Of a stretch of DNA of 64,000 nt, positions 8,888 through 17,212 are shown in pieces. The stretch is from Halalkalicoccus sp. CGA53 (GTDB lineage Archaea > Halobacteriota > Halobacteria > Halobacteriales > Halalkalicoccaceae), in assembly GCF_036429475.1 (NCBI RefSeq), contig NZ_CP144125.1, forward strand, positions 1,054,001 through 1,118,000, written 5' to 3'. The notes under the pieces were generated by a model, which was given only the letters and a program-made list of their open reading frames with translations, had not been told where the DNA came from and made no database searches. A program made the translations under genes and the position numbers. Each line of letters begins with the position of its first letter. Positions within the stretch are counted from its first letter, which is position 1.

Positions 8888-9127
8888 ATGAGCACTTCCG
8901 CACACCACAGCCCGAACAGCAAGGAAGCCCGACTGAAACGGTACCTCGAGGAGCAGGCCGCCGACGGCGACCTCTACTTCAAGGGGAAGTTCATCGCCGA
9001 CGACGTCGGACTGTCGCCGAAGGAGATCGGGGCGTTGATGGTGAAACTCTCCGATTCTGCGTCAGGTTTAGAGATCGAAAAGTGGTCGTACACGAGCGCG
9101 ACCACGTGGCGCGTCAGCTCCGCGTGA
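8888..9127 (+). CDS. Small haloarchaeal winged-helix-like protein
   Basis: A 79-residue soluble protein. The core (about 14-75) has the pattern of a winged helix: R-L-K-R-Y-L-E-E-Q, then YFKGKFIADDVGLSPKEIG (a recognition-helix-like segment), then a strand region ending in TTWRVS. It resembles small conserved haloarchaeal proteins of the DUF7123 type, but I am matching from memory. A DNA-binding role is an inference from the fold pattern only. It has its own promoter and no operon partner. Confidence 0.78.
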   Translation: MSTSAHHSPNSKEARLKRYLEEQAADGDLYFKGKFIADDVGLSPKEIGALMVKLSDSASGLEIEKWSYTSATTWRVSSA

Positions 9128-9181
9128 GTCACACCGACCCGCGGATAAGGGTTAATGAGCCTGCGCCCTAAGGCGTGGTAG

Positions 9182-10300
9182 ATGCAGCAGCCGGAGTCGC
9201 CCGTCGATGGACCGCCGCTTTCGGCGCTCTCCGACGTCTTCTGGGTCTACGAGGTCGGACGCGACGGCGAGTCGATCCGCTACTACGGCGAACCGATCGT
9301 CGACGGACGGACCCTGATGCGAGAGCTCTGGCCCCTCTTCCGCGAGTCGGGCTACGAGATCCGGCTCACGCGTGAGCGCGGGGAGTGGCTCCTGATCGCC
9401 GAACCCGTCTCGCTCGGCGTCGACGGGATACCCTGGACGCACCTGATCCTGTTCGGCCTCACCGTCGCGTCGACGCTGTTCGCCGGCTCGCTCTGGTACC
9501 ACTACGATCCGTTCTCGCTCGAGGCGCTCCGGGCCTGGCCCTTTACCGTCGCCGTCCTCGGAGTGCTCGCGGTCCACGAGCTCGGTCACTACGCCATGGG
9601 CCGGTACCACAAGGTGCAGGTCTCGCTGCCCTACTTCATCCCGATCCCGACGCTGATCGGGACGATGGGCGCGGTGATCAAGATGAAAGGACAGATCCCG
9701 AGCCGCCGAGCGCTGTTCGACATCGGCGTCGCGGGTCCGCTCGCGGGGCTTCTCGCGACGATGGTCGTCGCGATCATCGGGCTCCACCTCCCGCCGGTGA
9801 CCGCCCCCCAGGAGCTGATCTCGGACCCCGACGCCGGCGTCTACATCCAGCTCGGCTATCCACCGCTGCTCGAGTTCCTCGCGTGGCTGTTCGACCGGCC
9901 GCTTCACTACGACGACCCCGCGGTGGCGGTGAACCCGGTCGTCGTCGGTGCGTGGGTCGGGATGTTCGTCACGTTCCTCAACATGATCCCCGTCGGCCAG
10001 CTCGACGGCGGCCACATCACGCGGGCCATCCTCGGCGAGGACGCCGATCGGATCTCCGCGTTCGTCCCCGTGGTGCTCTTCTCGCTGGCGGGCTATCTCT
10101 ACTACCTCGCTGGCGTTCCGGGCGACGCGGCGTTCATCTGGGCGTTCTGGGGCTTTCTCGCGCTCGTCGTCGGGTTCATGGGCTCGGCCCAGCCGATCGA
10201 CGACGCCGAACTCGGCACCGGGAGGGTCGCCGTCGGCGTCCTCACCGTGGTCCTCGGACTGCTCTGTTTCACCCCGGTGCCGATCCAGGTCGTCGGCTGA
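9182..10300 (+). CDS. Site-2-protease family (M50) zinc metalloprotease
   Basis: A 372-residue polytopic membrane protease without PDZ domains, thus distinct from the M50 protein at 3.5-5.3 kb. The zinc motif VHELGH is at residues 131-136 and the second active-site motif NMIPVGQLDGGH is near 270-280. About 80 N-terminal residues form a small soluble domain, followed by six or more hydrophobic segments. The conserved G-x-x-G-A-V-I motif after the zinc site (GTMGAVIKMKGQIPS) is typical of the plant EGY/archaeal S2P branch. It probably performs regulated intramembrane proteolysis; the substrate is unknown. Starts at an ATG about 50 bases after the previous gene. Confidence 0.92.
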   Translation: MQQPESPVDGPPLSALSDVFWVYEVGRDGESIRYYGEPIVDGRTLMRELWPLFRESGYEIRLTRERGEWLLIAEPVSLGVDGIPWTHLILFGLTVASTLFAGSLWYHYDPFSLEALRAWPFTVAVLGVLAVHELGHYAMGRYHKVQVSLPYFIPIPTLIGTMGAVIKMKGQIPSRRALFDIGVAGPLAGLLATMVVAIIGLHLPPVTAPQELISDPDAGVYIQLGYPPLLEFLAWLFDRPLHYDDPAVAVNPVVVGAWVGMFVTFLNMIPVGQLDGGHITRAILGEDADRISAFVPVVLFSLAGYLYYLAGVPGDAAFIWAFWGFLALVVGFMGSAQPIDDAELGTGRVAVGVLTVVLGLLCFTPVPIQVVG

Positions 10301-10310
10301 GCTCTCGGGG

Positions 10311-11177
10311 TCACTCGTGGGTGTAACCACGGTCCACGAGCGGTTCCCCGTCCATCCTCACGCCCCCGTCGGTCACCTCGCCGATCACGCCGATCGGGGT
10401 TTCGCTGCCGGCCTCGACCGTCTTCAGTTCCCCTTCCGGGATCGTGAAGACTAGTTCGAAGTCCTCGCCGAAGGTGACGGCTAGCTCCTCCGCACGGTCC
10501 GGTACGAGTTCCAACAGCGCCCTGTCGATCGGAATCGACTCGCGCTCGAGTTCGAACCCACAATCGCTCGCCTCCGAGAGCTGGTGGAGCGACCGGGCGA
10601 GGCCGTCGCTCGAGTCCATCATCGCGCTCGCTCGTCCGGAGAGCGCCCGACCCGTCGCGACCCGCGGCGTGAACCGAAAGAGCTCGTTTCCGGTCCCGTG
10701 ATCGCCCGTCTTGAACGCCTCTACCCCCGCTGCGCTCCGCCCGAGCGTTCCGGTGACACAGACCAGCTCTCCTGCACTCGCACCCGACCGGGGGACCGGC
10801 TCCTCGACGCGACCGAGGGCGGTCGTCGCCACGGTGAACTCCGCGTGGGTGTCGAGGTCGCCGCCGACGTACGCTGCACCGACCGCTTCCGAGACCTCGC
10901 TCGTCCCGCGCACGAACGCCCGGATCTCGCCGTCGTCGAACTCGGGTGCGGCGTAGACGGCGACCGTGGCGACCGCCTCGGCGCCCATCGCGGCGAGATC
11001 GGAGAGCGAGGCGCCGACCGCGCGCCAGCCCGCGGTGTAACGCGTGGTGCCGGGAGGGAAGTCGGTCGTCTCGTGGAGCATGTCGGTCGTGAGGACGCAA
11101 CCGTCGATCACGGCGGCGTCGTCGCCCGCGTGGTGCAGTTCGTCTGAGAGCATCGCGAGCGCGGCCCGTTCGTCCAT
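10311..11177 (-). CDS. thiL: Thiamine-monophosphate kinase
   Basis: A 288-residue AIR-synthase-fold kinase converting thiamine phosphate to thiamine diphosphate. Diagnostic parts: GDDAAVID near residue 18 (Mg/nucleotide binding), TTDMLHETTDFP, the GWRAVGASLSDLAAMGA helix, GGDLDTH, GTLGRSAAG and MMDSSDGLARSL. The ATG at 11177 starts at the usual MDERAALA N-terminus; the open frame continues upstream across the rps19e promoter and is rejected. A ThiD-ThiN gene at 52.5-53.8 kb supplies the preceding thiamine steps. Convergent with the M50 gene, only ten bases apart. Confidence 0.94.
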   Translation of the reverse strand: MDERAALAMLSDELHHAGDDAAVIDGCVLTTDMLHETTDFPPGTTRYTAGWRAVGASLSDLAAMGAEAVATVAVYAAPEFDDGEIRAFVRGTSEVSEAVGAAYVGGDLDTHAEFTVATTALGRVEEPVPRSGASAGELVCVTGTLGRSAAGVEAFKTGDHGTGNELFRFTPRVATGRALSGRASAMMDSSDGLARSLHQLSEASDCGFELERESIPIDRALLELVPDRAEELAVTFGEDFELVFTIPEGELKTVEAGSETPIGVIGEVTDGGVRMDGEPLVDRGYTHE

Positions 11178-11283
11178 GGAGGCGGTTCGGCGGTGGGGAC
11201 GAAAAGGGAGGTGGTCGGAAACCGACCCACAGAACCGCCTCGCTCTCGACGCACGGGCCTGCTCGAACGACGACAACGACGGA

Positions 11284-11289
11284 TTTAAA
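11284..11289 (+). promoter_or_regulatory. TATA box of rps19e
   Basis: The box tttaaa lies 25-30 bases before the ATG of rps19e, so the transcript is probably leaderless, as is usual for haloarchaeal housekeeping genes. Confidence 0.6.
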
Positions 11290-11313
11290 CGCGCCACGGG
11301 CGAATCGCGGGCA

Positions 11314-11763
11314 ATGACGACGCTCTACGACGTCCCGGCGGAGGCGCTCGCCGAGCGACTGGAGGATCGACTCGAGGAACCGGAGTGGGCCGCCTACGCG
11401 AAGACGGGCGCGAACCGCGAACTCCCCCCCGAACAGGACGACTTCTGGTCGATTCGCGCGGCGAGCCTGCTGCGTCGGGTCGCGGTCGACGGCCCCGTCG
11501 GCGTCGAGCGGCTCTCGACGCACTACGGCGGCGCGAAACGCGGCTCGACCCGCTACCGCGTCGCGCCCGCCCGCCACGCCGACGGCTCCTCGAACGTGAT
11601 TCGAACGATCCTCCAGGGGCTCCAGGAGGAGGGGCTCGTCGAGGAGCACGGCTCTGAGGGCCGCGAGGTGACCGGCGAGGGTCGTGCGCTCCTCGACGAG
11701 GTCGCCGACGAGGTCATCTCCGAGCTCGCCGAGGAGCACCCGGAACTCGAACGATACGCCTAG
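11314..11763 (+). CDS. rps19e: 30S ribosomal protein S19e
   Basis: A 149-residue archaeal/eukaryotic-specific small-subunit protein. Signature segments include TLYDVPAEAL at the start, EPEWAAYAKTGANRELPP, FWSIRAASLLRR, STHYGGAKRGSTRYRVAP and IRTILQGLQEEGLVE. It starts a short cluster with the PDCD5-like gene 38 bases downstream and the PP-loop ATPase, an arrangement common in Archaea, so the three probably share a transcript. The ATG at 11314 is favoured by the TATA box 25-30 bases before it and by the family N-terminus. Confidence 0.97.
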   Translation: MTTLYDVPAEALAERLEDRLEEPEWAAYAKTGANRELPPEQDDFWSIRAASLLRRVAVDGPVGVERLSTHYGGAKRGSTRYRVAPARHADGSSNVIRTILQGLQEEGLVEEHGSEGREVTGEGRALLDEVADEVISELAEEHPELERYA

Positions 11764-11801
11764 CGTAACCGTTTTCACGACGGCAGAGAGAGTTCACGAG
11801 T

Positions 11802-12152
11802 ATGAGCGGCAGCCCCGAGGACGACCTCGACGAACTCCGTCAGAAGCGCCTCGAACAGCTCAAAGAACAGGAGCAGGGCGCAGCACAGCAAGAGGAGGCA
11901 CAGGAACAGGCCCAGCAGCAGGCCGACGCACAGAAACAGGCGATCCTCCGCCAGTTCCTCACCGACGGCGCGAGGAAACGGCTCAACTCGGTACGCATGA
12001 GCAAGCCCGACTTCGCCGAGCAGGTCGAACAGCAGCTTGTCGCGCTCGCCCAGAGCGGCCGCGTCAACGGGAAGATCGACGAGGAGAAGATGAAGGCGCT
12101 GTTGAAGGAGCTGCAGCCAGATCGCAAGCGCTTCGACATCAAACGCCGGTAG
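11802..12152 (+). CDS. PDCD5/TFAR19-family DNA-binding protein
   Basis: A 116-residue, highly charged helical protein. Residues ~8-50 are Glu/Gln-rich and likely form a long helix ([13 protein letters not shown]); residues 50-116 hold the family core: [40 protein letters not shown], and the [14 protein letters not shown] end. Archaeal PDCD5 homologues bind DNA in vitro and are conserved next to rps19e; their cellular role is not settled. It touches the next gene: the stop is directly followed by the ATG at 12153. Confidence 0.93.
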   Translation: MSGSPEDDLDELRQKRLEQLKEQEQGAAQQEEAQEQAQQQADAQKQAILRQFLTDGARKRLNSVRMSKPDFAEQVEQQLVALAQSGRVNGKIDEEKMKALLKELQPDRKRFDIKRR

Positions 12153-12749
12153 ATGGACTGCGGACTGCTGTACAGCGGAGGAAAGGACTCGACGCTCGCC
12201 GCGCTCGTACTTGAGCGCTTTTACGACGTCACGCTCGTCACCGCACGGTTCGGCCTCACGGAGGACTGGCGACACGCCGAGGAGAGCGCGGACCGTCTCG
12301 GCCTCCCGTTCGAGACGCTCGATCTCGATCCGGCGATCGCCGAGACCGCCGTGGATCGGATGGTCGAGGACGGCTACCCGCGCCACGGTATCCAGGCCGT
12401 CCACCGCGCGGCGCTCTCCGCGCTCGCGGAGGAGGGCTTCGACGCGGTCGCCGACGGTACCCGCCGTGACGACCGCGTGCCGTCGATCTCCCGGGCACAG
12501 GCCCAGAGCCTTGAGGACCGTCACGAGGTGGACTACCTCGCGCCGCTCTCGGGCTTCGGTCGGCGTGCGGTCGACCGCCTCGTCGAGTCGACGCTGACGG
12601 TGGAGGTCGGCCCCTCCGAGGAGATCGACCGGGCGGACTACGAGGCAGAACTCCGGGCGCTGCTCGCCCAGCGCGAGGGCGAGGAGGCGATCGCCGAGGT
12701 GTTCCCCGCTCACGACCAGACCACCGTCACCGGTCGCCGGGACCGGTAA
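12153..12749 (+). CDS. PP-loop ATPase, asparagine-synthetase-like alpha hydrolase
   Basis: A 198-residue N-type ATP pyrophosphatase. The PP-loop SGGKDS is at residues 8-13, immediately after the start, followed by an alpha-hydrolase Rossmann core with DGTRRDDRVPSISRAQAQSLE in the middle and a C-terminal helix. Relatives activate a substrate by adenylation (as in tRNA thiolation or asparagine synthesis). The target here is unknown; linkage to rps19e and a PDCD5 homologue hints at a role in translation or RNA modification. No zinc-ribbon or THUMP domain is present. The start abuts the preceding stop with no gap. Confidence 0.88.
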   Translation: MDCGLLYSGGKDSTLAALVLERFYDVTLVTARFGLTEDWRHAEESADRLGLPFETLDLDPAIAETAVDRMVEDGYPRHGIQAVHRAALSALAEEGFDAVADGTRRDDRVPSISRAQAQSLEDRHEVDYLAPLSGFGRRAVDRLVESTLTVEVGPSEEIDRADYEAELRALLAQREGEEAIAEVFPAHDQTTVTGRRDR

Positions 12750-12756
12750 GGACACC

Positions 12757-12762
12757 TTTTAC
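12757..12762 (+). promoter_or_regulatory. TATA-like box of hisS
   Basis: The box ttttac sits 25-30 bases before the hisS ATG at 12787, indicating an independent, probably leaderless promoter inside the cluster. Confidence 0.5.
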
Positions 12763-12786
12763 CCACCCAGTCGCGAACGCCCTCCC

Positions 12787-14091
12787 ATGTACGACCGGAT
12801 CAAGGGGTTCCGTGACTTCTACCCCGAGGAGATGGGCGCCAACCGGCGGGTGATCGACACGATCGAGTCGGTCGCGAGCGGCTACGGTTTCCGCGAAGTC
12901 GCCACGCCCGCACTCGAACGCACCCAGATGTACGTCGACAAGTCGGGCGAGGAGATCGTCGACGAACTCTACAGTTTCACCGACAAGGGCGGCCGCGAGG
13001 TCGCGCTCACGCCCGAACTCACACCGACGGTCGCGCGGATGGTCGTCGCGAAGGGCCAGGAGCGCTCGAAGCCGATCAAGTGGTACTCGACGCGGCCGTT
13101 CTGGCGCTACGAGGAGCCCCAGCAGGGCCGCTTCCGCGAGTTCTACCAGACGAACGTCGACTGTTTCGGTTCCTCTGAACCCGAGGCGGACGCCGAGATC
13201 CTCGCGTTCGCTGCCGACGCGCTCTCCGAACTCGGACTCTCCCCCGCTGACTTCGACTTCCGGGTTTCACACCGCGACATCCTCGGGGGGCTGCTCGCCG
13301 CGTTCGACGCGGACGTGGCGACCGCGGAGGCGATCCGAGCGATCGACAAGAGTGCCGATCTGGAGCGTGCGGAGTACTACGACCTGCTCGTGGAGGCAGG
13401 ATTAGAGTACGACCAGGCCGAGACGTTCGACGACCTGCTCGCGACCGACGACATCTCGGAACTCACCGACTTCGCGGGCACCGACCGGGTCGACGAGGCG
13501 GTGGGCAACCTCCAGGCGGTGCTCGACGCGGCCGAGGATTTCGGCGTCCGCGAGGCGTGTACCCTCTCGCTCGAGACCGCCCGTGGGCTCGACTACTACA
13601 CCGGCGTCGTCTTCGAGTGCTTCGACGCCGAGGGCGAGGTGGGCCGCTCGGTCTTCGGCGGCGGGCGCTACGACGACCTGATCGAGAGCTTCGGCGGCCA
13701 GCCGACGCCCGCGGTGGGCGTCGCTCCCGGCGTGATGAACTCGACGCTCCCGCTGCTGCTCAAGCGTGCGGGCGTCTGGCCCGAGGAGACGCTCTCGACG
13801 GACTACTACGTTCTGCAGGTTGGCGACACCCGCGAGGTGGCGGCACGGATCGCCCGCGACCTGCGAGAGCGGGGCCACGTCGTCGAGGCGGACGTCTCGG
13901 GGCGCAGTTTCGGTGGCCAACTCGAGTACGCCGACTCGATCGACGCGGAGACGGTCGTGATCGTCGGCGAGCGCGACCTCGCCGAGGGCGAGATCACGGT
14001 GAAGGAGATGGCCGGCGGCGAGCAGGTCTCCGTTCCGGTCGACTCGTTCCCCGGCGAGTCCGACCGGCCGACCCACGACGACTTCGTCTGA
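12787..14091 (+). CDS. hisS: Histidyl-tRNA synthetase
   Basis: A 434-residue class II synthetase charging tRNA-His. It opens with MYDRIKGFRDFYPEEM; motif 2 is around FWRYEEPQQGRFREFYQ, the histidine-specific motifs appear as LETARGLDYYTGVVFE and GGGRYDDLIESFGG, and the C-terminal ~90 residues form the anticodon-binding domain (YVLQVGDTREVAARIARDLR). Length and order are normal for archaeal HisRS, with no insertions. It has its own TATA-like element and stands between the ribosomal cluster and the sulfatase. Confidence 0.97.
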   Translation: MYDRIKGFRDFYPEEMGANRRVIDTIESVASGYGFREVATPALERTQMYVDKSGEEIVDELYSFTDKGGREVALTPELTPTVARMVVAKGQERSKPIKWYSTRPFWRYEEPQQGRFREFYQTNVDCFGSSEPEADAEILAFAADALSELGLSPADFDFRVSHRDILGGLLAAFDADVATAEAIRAIDKSADLERAEYYDLLVEAGLEYDQAETFDDLLATDDISELTDFAGTDRVDEAVGNLQAVLDAAEDFGVREACTLSLETARGLDYYTGVVFECFDAEGEVGRSVFGGGRYDDLIESFGGQPTPAVGVAPGVMNSTLPLLLKRAGVWPEETLSTDYYVLQVGDTREVAARIARDLRERGHVVEADVSGRSFGGQLEYADSIDAETVVIVGERDLAEGEITVKEMAGGEQVSVPVDSFPGESDRPTHDDFV

Positions 14092-14173
14092 GGTGAGCGC
14101 TCGGGGTTGGAGACCGGAGCAACCGCGCGCGCAGGCGGTCGTTTGACCGGGGTCGCCCGCGAACGGTCACCGA

Positions 14174-15523
14174 ATGCCGACCGATCGTCCGAACGTCGTC
14201 CTCGTTCACTGTCACGACCTCGGCCGCCACCTGGGCTGTTACGACAGGGCAGTCGAGACGCCGCGGATCGACGCGCTCGCCGACGAGGGCGCGTGCTTCG
14301 AGAACCACTTCACGACCGCGCCGCAGTGTTCGCCGAGCCGCGCGAGCCTCTTTACCGGCAGGCACCCGCACGCGAACGGGCTGATGGGCCTCGCCCACGG
14401 CGGGTGGGAGATGCACGAGGACGAACGGGTGCTCCCCGAGTACCTCTCCGAGGTCGGCTACGAGACCCACCTCTTCGGCCTCCAGCACCTCACCGAGTAC
14501 CCGAACCGGCTGGGCTACGACGAGATTCACACCGAGGGCGTGCTCACGCCCGACGTCTCCCCCGCGGTCCACGAGGTCGACCGGGCACACGAGGTGAGCG
14601 AACGCTTCGCCGAAGGGCTGTCCGAAGGTGGACTCTCCGAACCGTTCTTCGCCTCGGTGGGTTTCTTCGAGTGCCACCGGATCGAGGACGACGACGAGAC
14701 CTTCGTCTTCGACGACGACCGCTACGAACCGGCCGACCCCGAGTCGGTCGAGGCGCTCCCCTACCTGCCCGGCACGGCCGCCGTCCGCCGCGATATCGCC
14801 GAGATGCACGGGATGATCCACCACATCGACGACGGCGTGGGGATGGTGCTCGACACGATCGCCGATGCCGGGATAGAGGAGGAGACGCTCGTGCTCTTCA
14901 CCACCGAACACGGTCTCGCGATGCCGCGGGCGAAGGGAACGCCATACGACCCCGGCATCGAGGGCGTCCTGCTCCTCCGGTACCCGCCGCTCACCGAACC
15001 GGGGGCTCGATACACCGACCTGGTGAGCAACGTCGACGTCCTGCCGACGCTGCTCGACCTGCTGGACGAACCGATCCCCGACCGGGTGGAGGGTCGGAGC
15101 CTCCTCCCGCTTCTGCGGGGTGAGAGCTACGACGAGCGCACGGAGCTGTTCGCGGAGATGACCTGGCACGACACGTACAACCCGTTCCGGGCGATTCGGA
15201 CACCCCGCTACAAGTACGTCAGGAACTTCTGGCACCTCCCCGAGGTCTACATGAGCAACGACGCGAAGCACAGCCCCGCCGGCCACGAGGTGATCGAGGC
15301 GTTCGACCGGCCGACCCAGCCGTACGAACAGCTCTACGACCTCGAAACCGATCCGGACGAACGGACGAACGTCGCGGGGGAGGAGGGGTACGAGGAGGTC
15401 CGTGTGCGGCTTCGGACACGACTTCGCGAGTGGATGGAGACCACCGACGATCCACTGTTGGAGGGACCGGTCCCACCGGGGGACTTCGACGAGATCATGG
15501 CCTGGCTCTCCGAAGACGGGTGA
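14174..15523 (+). CDS. Sulfatase (alkaline-phosphatase superfamily)
   Basis: A 449-residue arylsulfatase/sulfamidase-like hydrolase. The catalytic signature CSPSR is at 52-56; Cys52 would be converted to formylglycine. The N-terminal metal-binding segment is HCHDLGRHLGCY, ETPRIDALADEG follows, and TTEHGLAMPRAKGTPYDPG (around 240-260) carries further metal and substrate residues. No signal peptide is visible, so it is probably cytosolic. Substrate unknown: sulfated sugars or glycans of the cell surface are plausible in haloarchaea. No formylglycine-generating enzyme is encoded in this window. The gene is flanked downstream by an inverted-repeat element and a membrane methyltransferase. Confidence 0.9.
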   Translation: MPTDRPNVVLVHCHDLGRHLGCYDRAVETPRIDALADEGACFENHFTTAPQCSPSRASLFTGRHPHANGLMGLAHGGWEMHEDERVLPEYLSEVGYETHLFGLQHLTEYPNRLGYDEIHTEGVLTPDVSPAVHEVDRAHEVSERFAEGLSEGGLSEPFFASVGFFECHRIEDDDETFVFDDDRYEPADPESVEALPYLPGTAAVRRDIAEMHGMIHHIDDGVGMVLDTIADAGIEEETLVLFTTEHGLAMPRAKGTPYDPGIEGVLLLRYPPLTEPGARYTDLVSNVDVLPTLLDLLDEPIPDRVEGRSLLPLLRGESYDERTELFAEMTWHDTYNPFRAIRTPRYKYVRNFWHLPEVYMSNDAKHSPAGHEVIEAFDRPTQPYEQLYDLETDPDERTNVAGEEGYEEVRVRLRTRLREWMETTDDPLLEGPVPPGDFDEIMAWLSEDG

Positions 15524-15559
15524 TCGAGACCCGGGTCGCGGCGATGTCTCGGGCCTCTG

Positions 15560-15640
15560 ATACGGACTGCTGTCCGTCCGTACCGACCAGACCGGACCCG
15601 CCGCTCGGTCCGAGCGGTACACTGGTACAGCAGTCCGTAT
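15560..15640. repeat. Long inverted repeat with internal palindrome (possible small mobile element or terminator)
   Basis: Two perfect 14-base arms, atacggactgctgt at 15560-15573 and its complement acagcagtccgtat at 15627-15640, enclose 53 bases. Inside the loop is a second perfect dyad, ccgctcgg/ccgagcgg at 15601-15617, and a possible gtacc/ggtac pairing around it. The element lies 36 bases after the sulfatase stop and 60 before the methyltransferase. It could be a transcript-end structure, a regulatory RNA fold or a short palindromic repeat of the MITE/REP type; a genome-wide copy count would decide. Confidence 0.7.
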
Positions 15641-15700
15641 GACGACTCCCGACCCGTCTCGATCGGAGGGGTTTACGTGATCGGTCGTCGACCCTCGCCC

Positions 15701-16954
15701 ATGTCGACGACCAGCTCTCCGGGGTCGGTGTGGCAGTACGACGCGCCGTCGTGGCTCGTGATTGCCTTCGGGCTCTGTCTCGGCTCGATCGGGATCGGCT
15801 ACCAGATCGTCCACCCGGAACCACCTGCCGTCTGGCTGTTCGAGGTCGCACTCGTCGTCGTGCCGGCCGCGGTCGTCGTCTACGGGGGGTACTGGATCGC
15901 GACGCGGCCGCTCGATCGGGAGAACCGCTGGCTGATCGCTGGTTTGACCGTCGGCGGCGCCGTCGTCGCGGACGCGGTCATCGGGGGTTACATCCTCACC
16001 GAACAGTTCGGCGGCGAGACCGTGGGCGAGCCCGGTCGGCTGGCGCTGCTCGGGGCGCTGGGAGGGTCGGTCGTCGCGCTGTTCGCGACGGTTCCGGTCC
16101 AGCGTCGCAGCCTCGGGATCGGTGGCGGCCTGCCGTCGAGCGATCCGGCGAGAGCCACCGGGACCGTTCCGTCTCCGACGATGCCCGAGGACGAGGGCTC
16201 CGATACCGGATCCCGGCTCCCGTTCGGCCGGCTGGTCGCGCGTGCGATCGAGATCCAGCGCCAGGAGGGAGTACGGTCGTTGCTGGGGTCCACCCGCGGG
16301 GCGGCCAGGGTGCGGCTGGCGCGAACGGGGCTGGTCCACCGACGACCGTACCACGAACGGAAGCGAACCGACAGCGACGACCGGTGGGAGATGATCGCAC
16401 CCCACGTCTCGGCGACCGACTCGACGGCACTGGACATCGGGTGCGCGAGCGGCTTCTTCACGGCGAAACTGGCGGGGAAAGGGCTGCTGTCGATCGGTAT
16501 CGACGGCAACCGAGAGCGGCTGCGGACCGCGAAACGGCTCTGGGGCGACGAGGAGGGGGTGGGCTTCGTCCGCTACACCCTCGGCTCCGAGGACGTCGCG
16601 ACGCTCCCGACGTTCGACGTCGTTCTCCTGCTGACGGTCTACCACCACTGGTGTAGCCAGTTCGGGCGCGAGGGCGCCGAACGGGCGCTGCGGGAGCTCG
16701 CGACCCGAACCGAGACGCTGTTCTTCGAGCCGCCCGGAGAGGGAAGCGGCGGGTTCCACCGCGTGACTGACAGACCCCTCGCCGACGACGAGTCGATCGT
16801 CGAGTACTACACCGAACTGCTGAGGACGGTGTTCGACGACGAGGTCGGGGTCGAGTACCTCGGTGAAGCGGCCTACCCCTCGAACCGCGACCGGACGGAT
16901 CCCGTCTTCCTGCTCGACTGTCGGGGCTACACGGGCTCGCGATCGGAGGGGTGA
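15701..16954 (+). CDS. Membrane-anchored SAM-dependent methyltransferase
   Basis: A 417-residue protein with two parts. Residues ~15-130 contain four hydrophobic segments separated by short loops, resembling the four-helix N-terminal membrane region of haloarchaeal sensor kinases. After a linker comes a class I methyltransferase domain (about 225-400): motif I ALDIGCASGFFTAKLA, acidic end of strand 2 in GIDGNRERLRTAKR, and FDVVLLLTVYHHW as motif IV/post-motif. The last parts (LFFEPPGEG) recall CmoB/DUF1698-type enzymes. Substrate unknown. The ATG at 15701 is preferred over one 24 bases upstream because the first eight residues of the longer form look random. Confidence 0.82.
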   Translation: MSTTSSPGSVWQYDAPSWLVIAFGLCLGSIGIGYQIVHPEPPAVWLFEVALVVVPAAVVVYGGYWIATRPLDRENRWLIAGLTVGGAVVADAVIGGYILTEQFGGETVGEPGRLALLGALGGSVVALFATVPVQRRSLGIGGGLPSSDPARATGTVPSPTMPEDEGSDTGSRLPFGRLVARAIEIQRQEGVRSLLGSTRGAARVRLARTGLVHRRPYHERKRTDSDDRWEMIAPHVSATDSTALDIGCASGFFTAKLAGKGLLSIGIDGNRERLRTAKRLWGDEEGVGFVRYTLGSEDVATLPTFDVVLLLTVYHHWCSQFGREGAERALRELATRTETLFFEPPGEGSGGFHRVTDRPLADDESIVEYYTELLRTVFDDEVGVEYLGEAAYPSNRDRTDPVFLLDCRGYTGSRSEG

Positions 16955-16996
16955 CAGGCGGAAGGGATACCATCTCACCTGCCCTATAGGTACGGC

Positions 16997-17170
16997 GTGA
17001 GTACCACGTACGACATCGAGAGAGGGATCGAAACGGCCGACCACCGCCGACCGACCAGACGGGACGGACGACGACGGCTCTTCCTGGTCCTGGGTGCGAG
17101 CGTCCTGCTCTCGGTCCTGGCCCTCGAACTGTTCGTCCTCCAGACGTTCGGGATCTTCTTCCCGCTCTGA
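16997..17170 (+). CDS. Small single-pass membrane protein, 57 residues
   Basis: A GTG-initiated frame of 57 residues (STTYDIERGIE, then a basic stretch RRPTRRDGRRR, then a hydrophobic helix of about 25 residues rich in Leu/Val/Phe ending in FFPL). The basic flank followed by a C-terminal helix predicts a tail-anchored or N-in membrane protein. It lies 42 bases after the methyltransferase gene and 42 before truA on the same strand, fills the gap precisely and shows the local G/C third-position bias. Function unknown. Confidence 0.68.
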   Translation: MSTTYDIERGIETADHRRPTRRDGRRRLFLVLGASVLLSVLALELFVLQTFGIFFPL

Positions 17171-17212
17171 GCGTGACGACGGCCCTTTCACGACCGACCC
17201 GAAACCCGTGAC

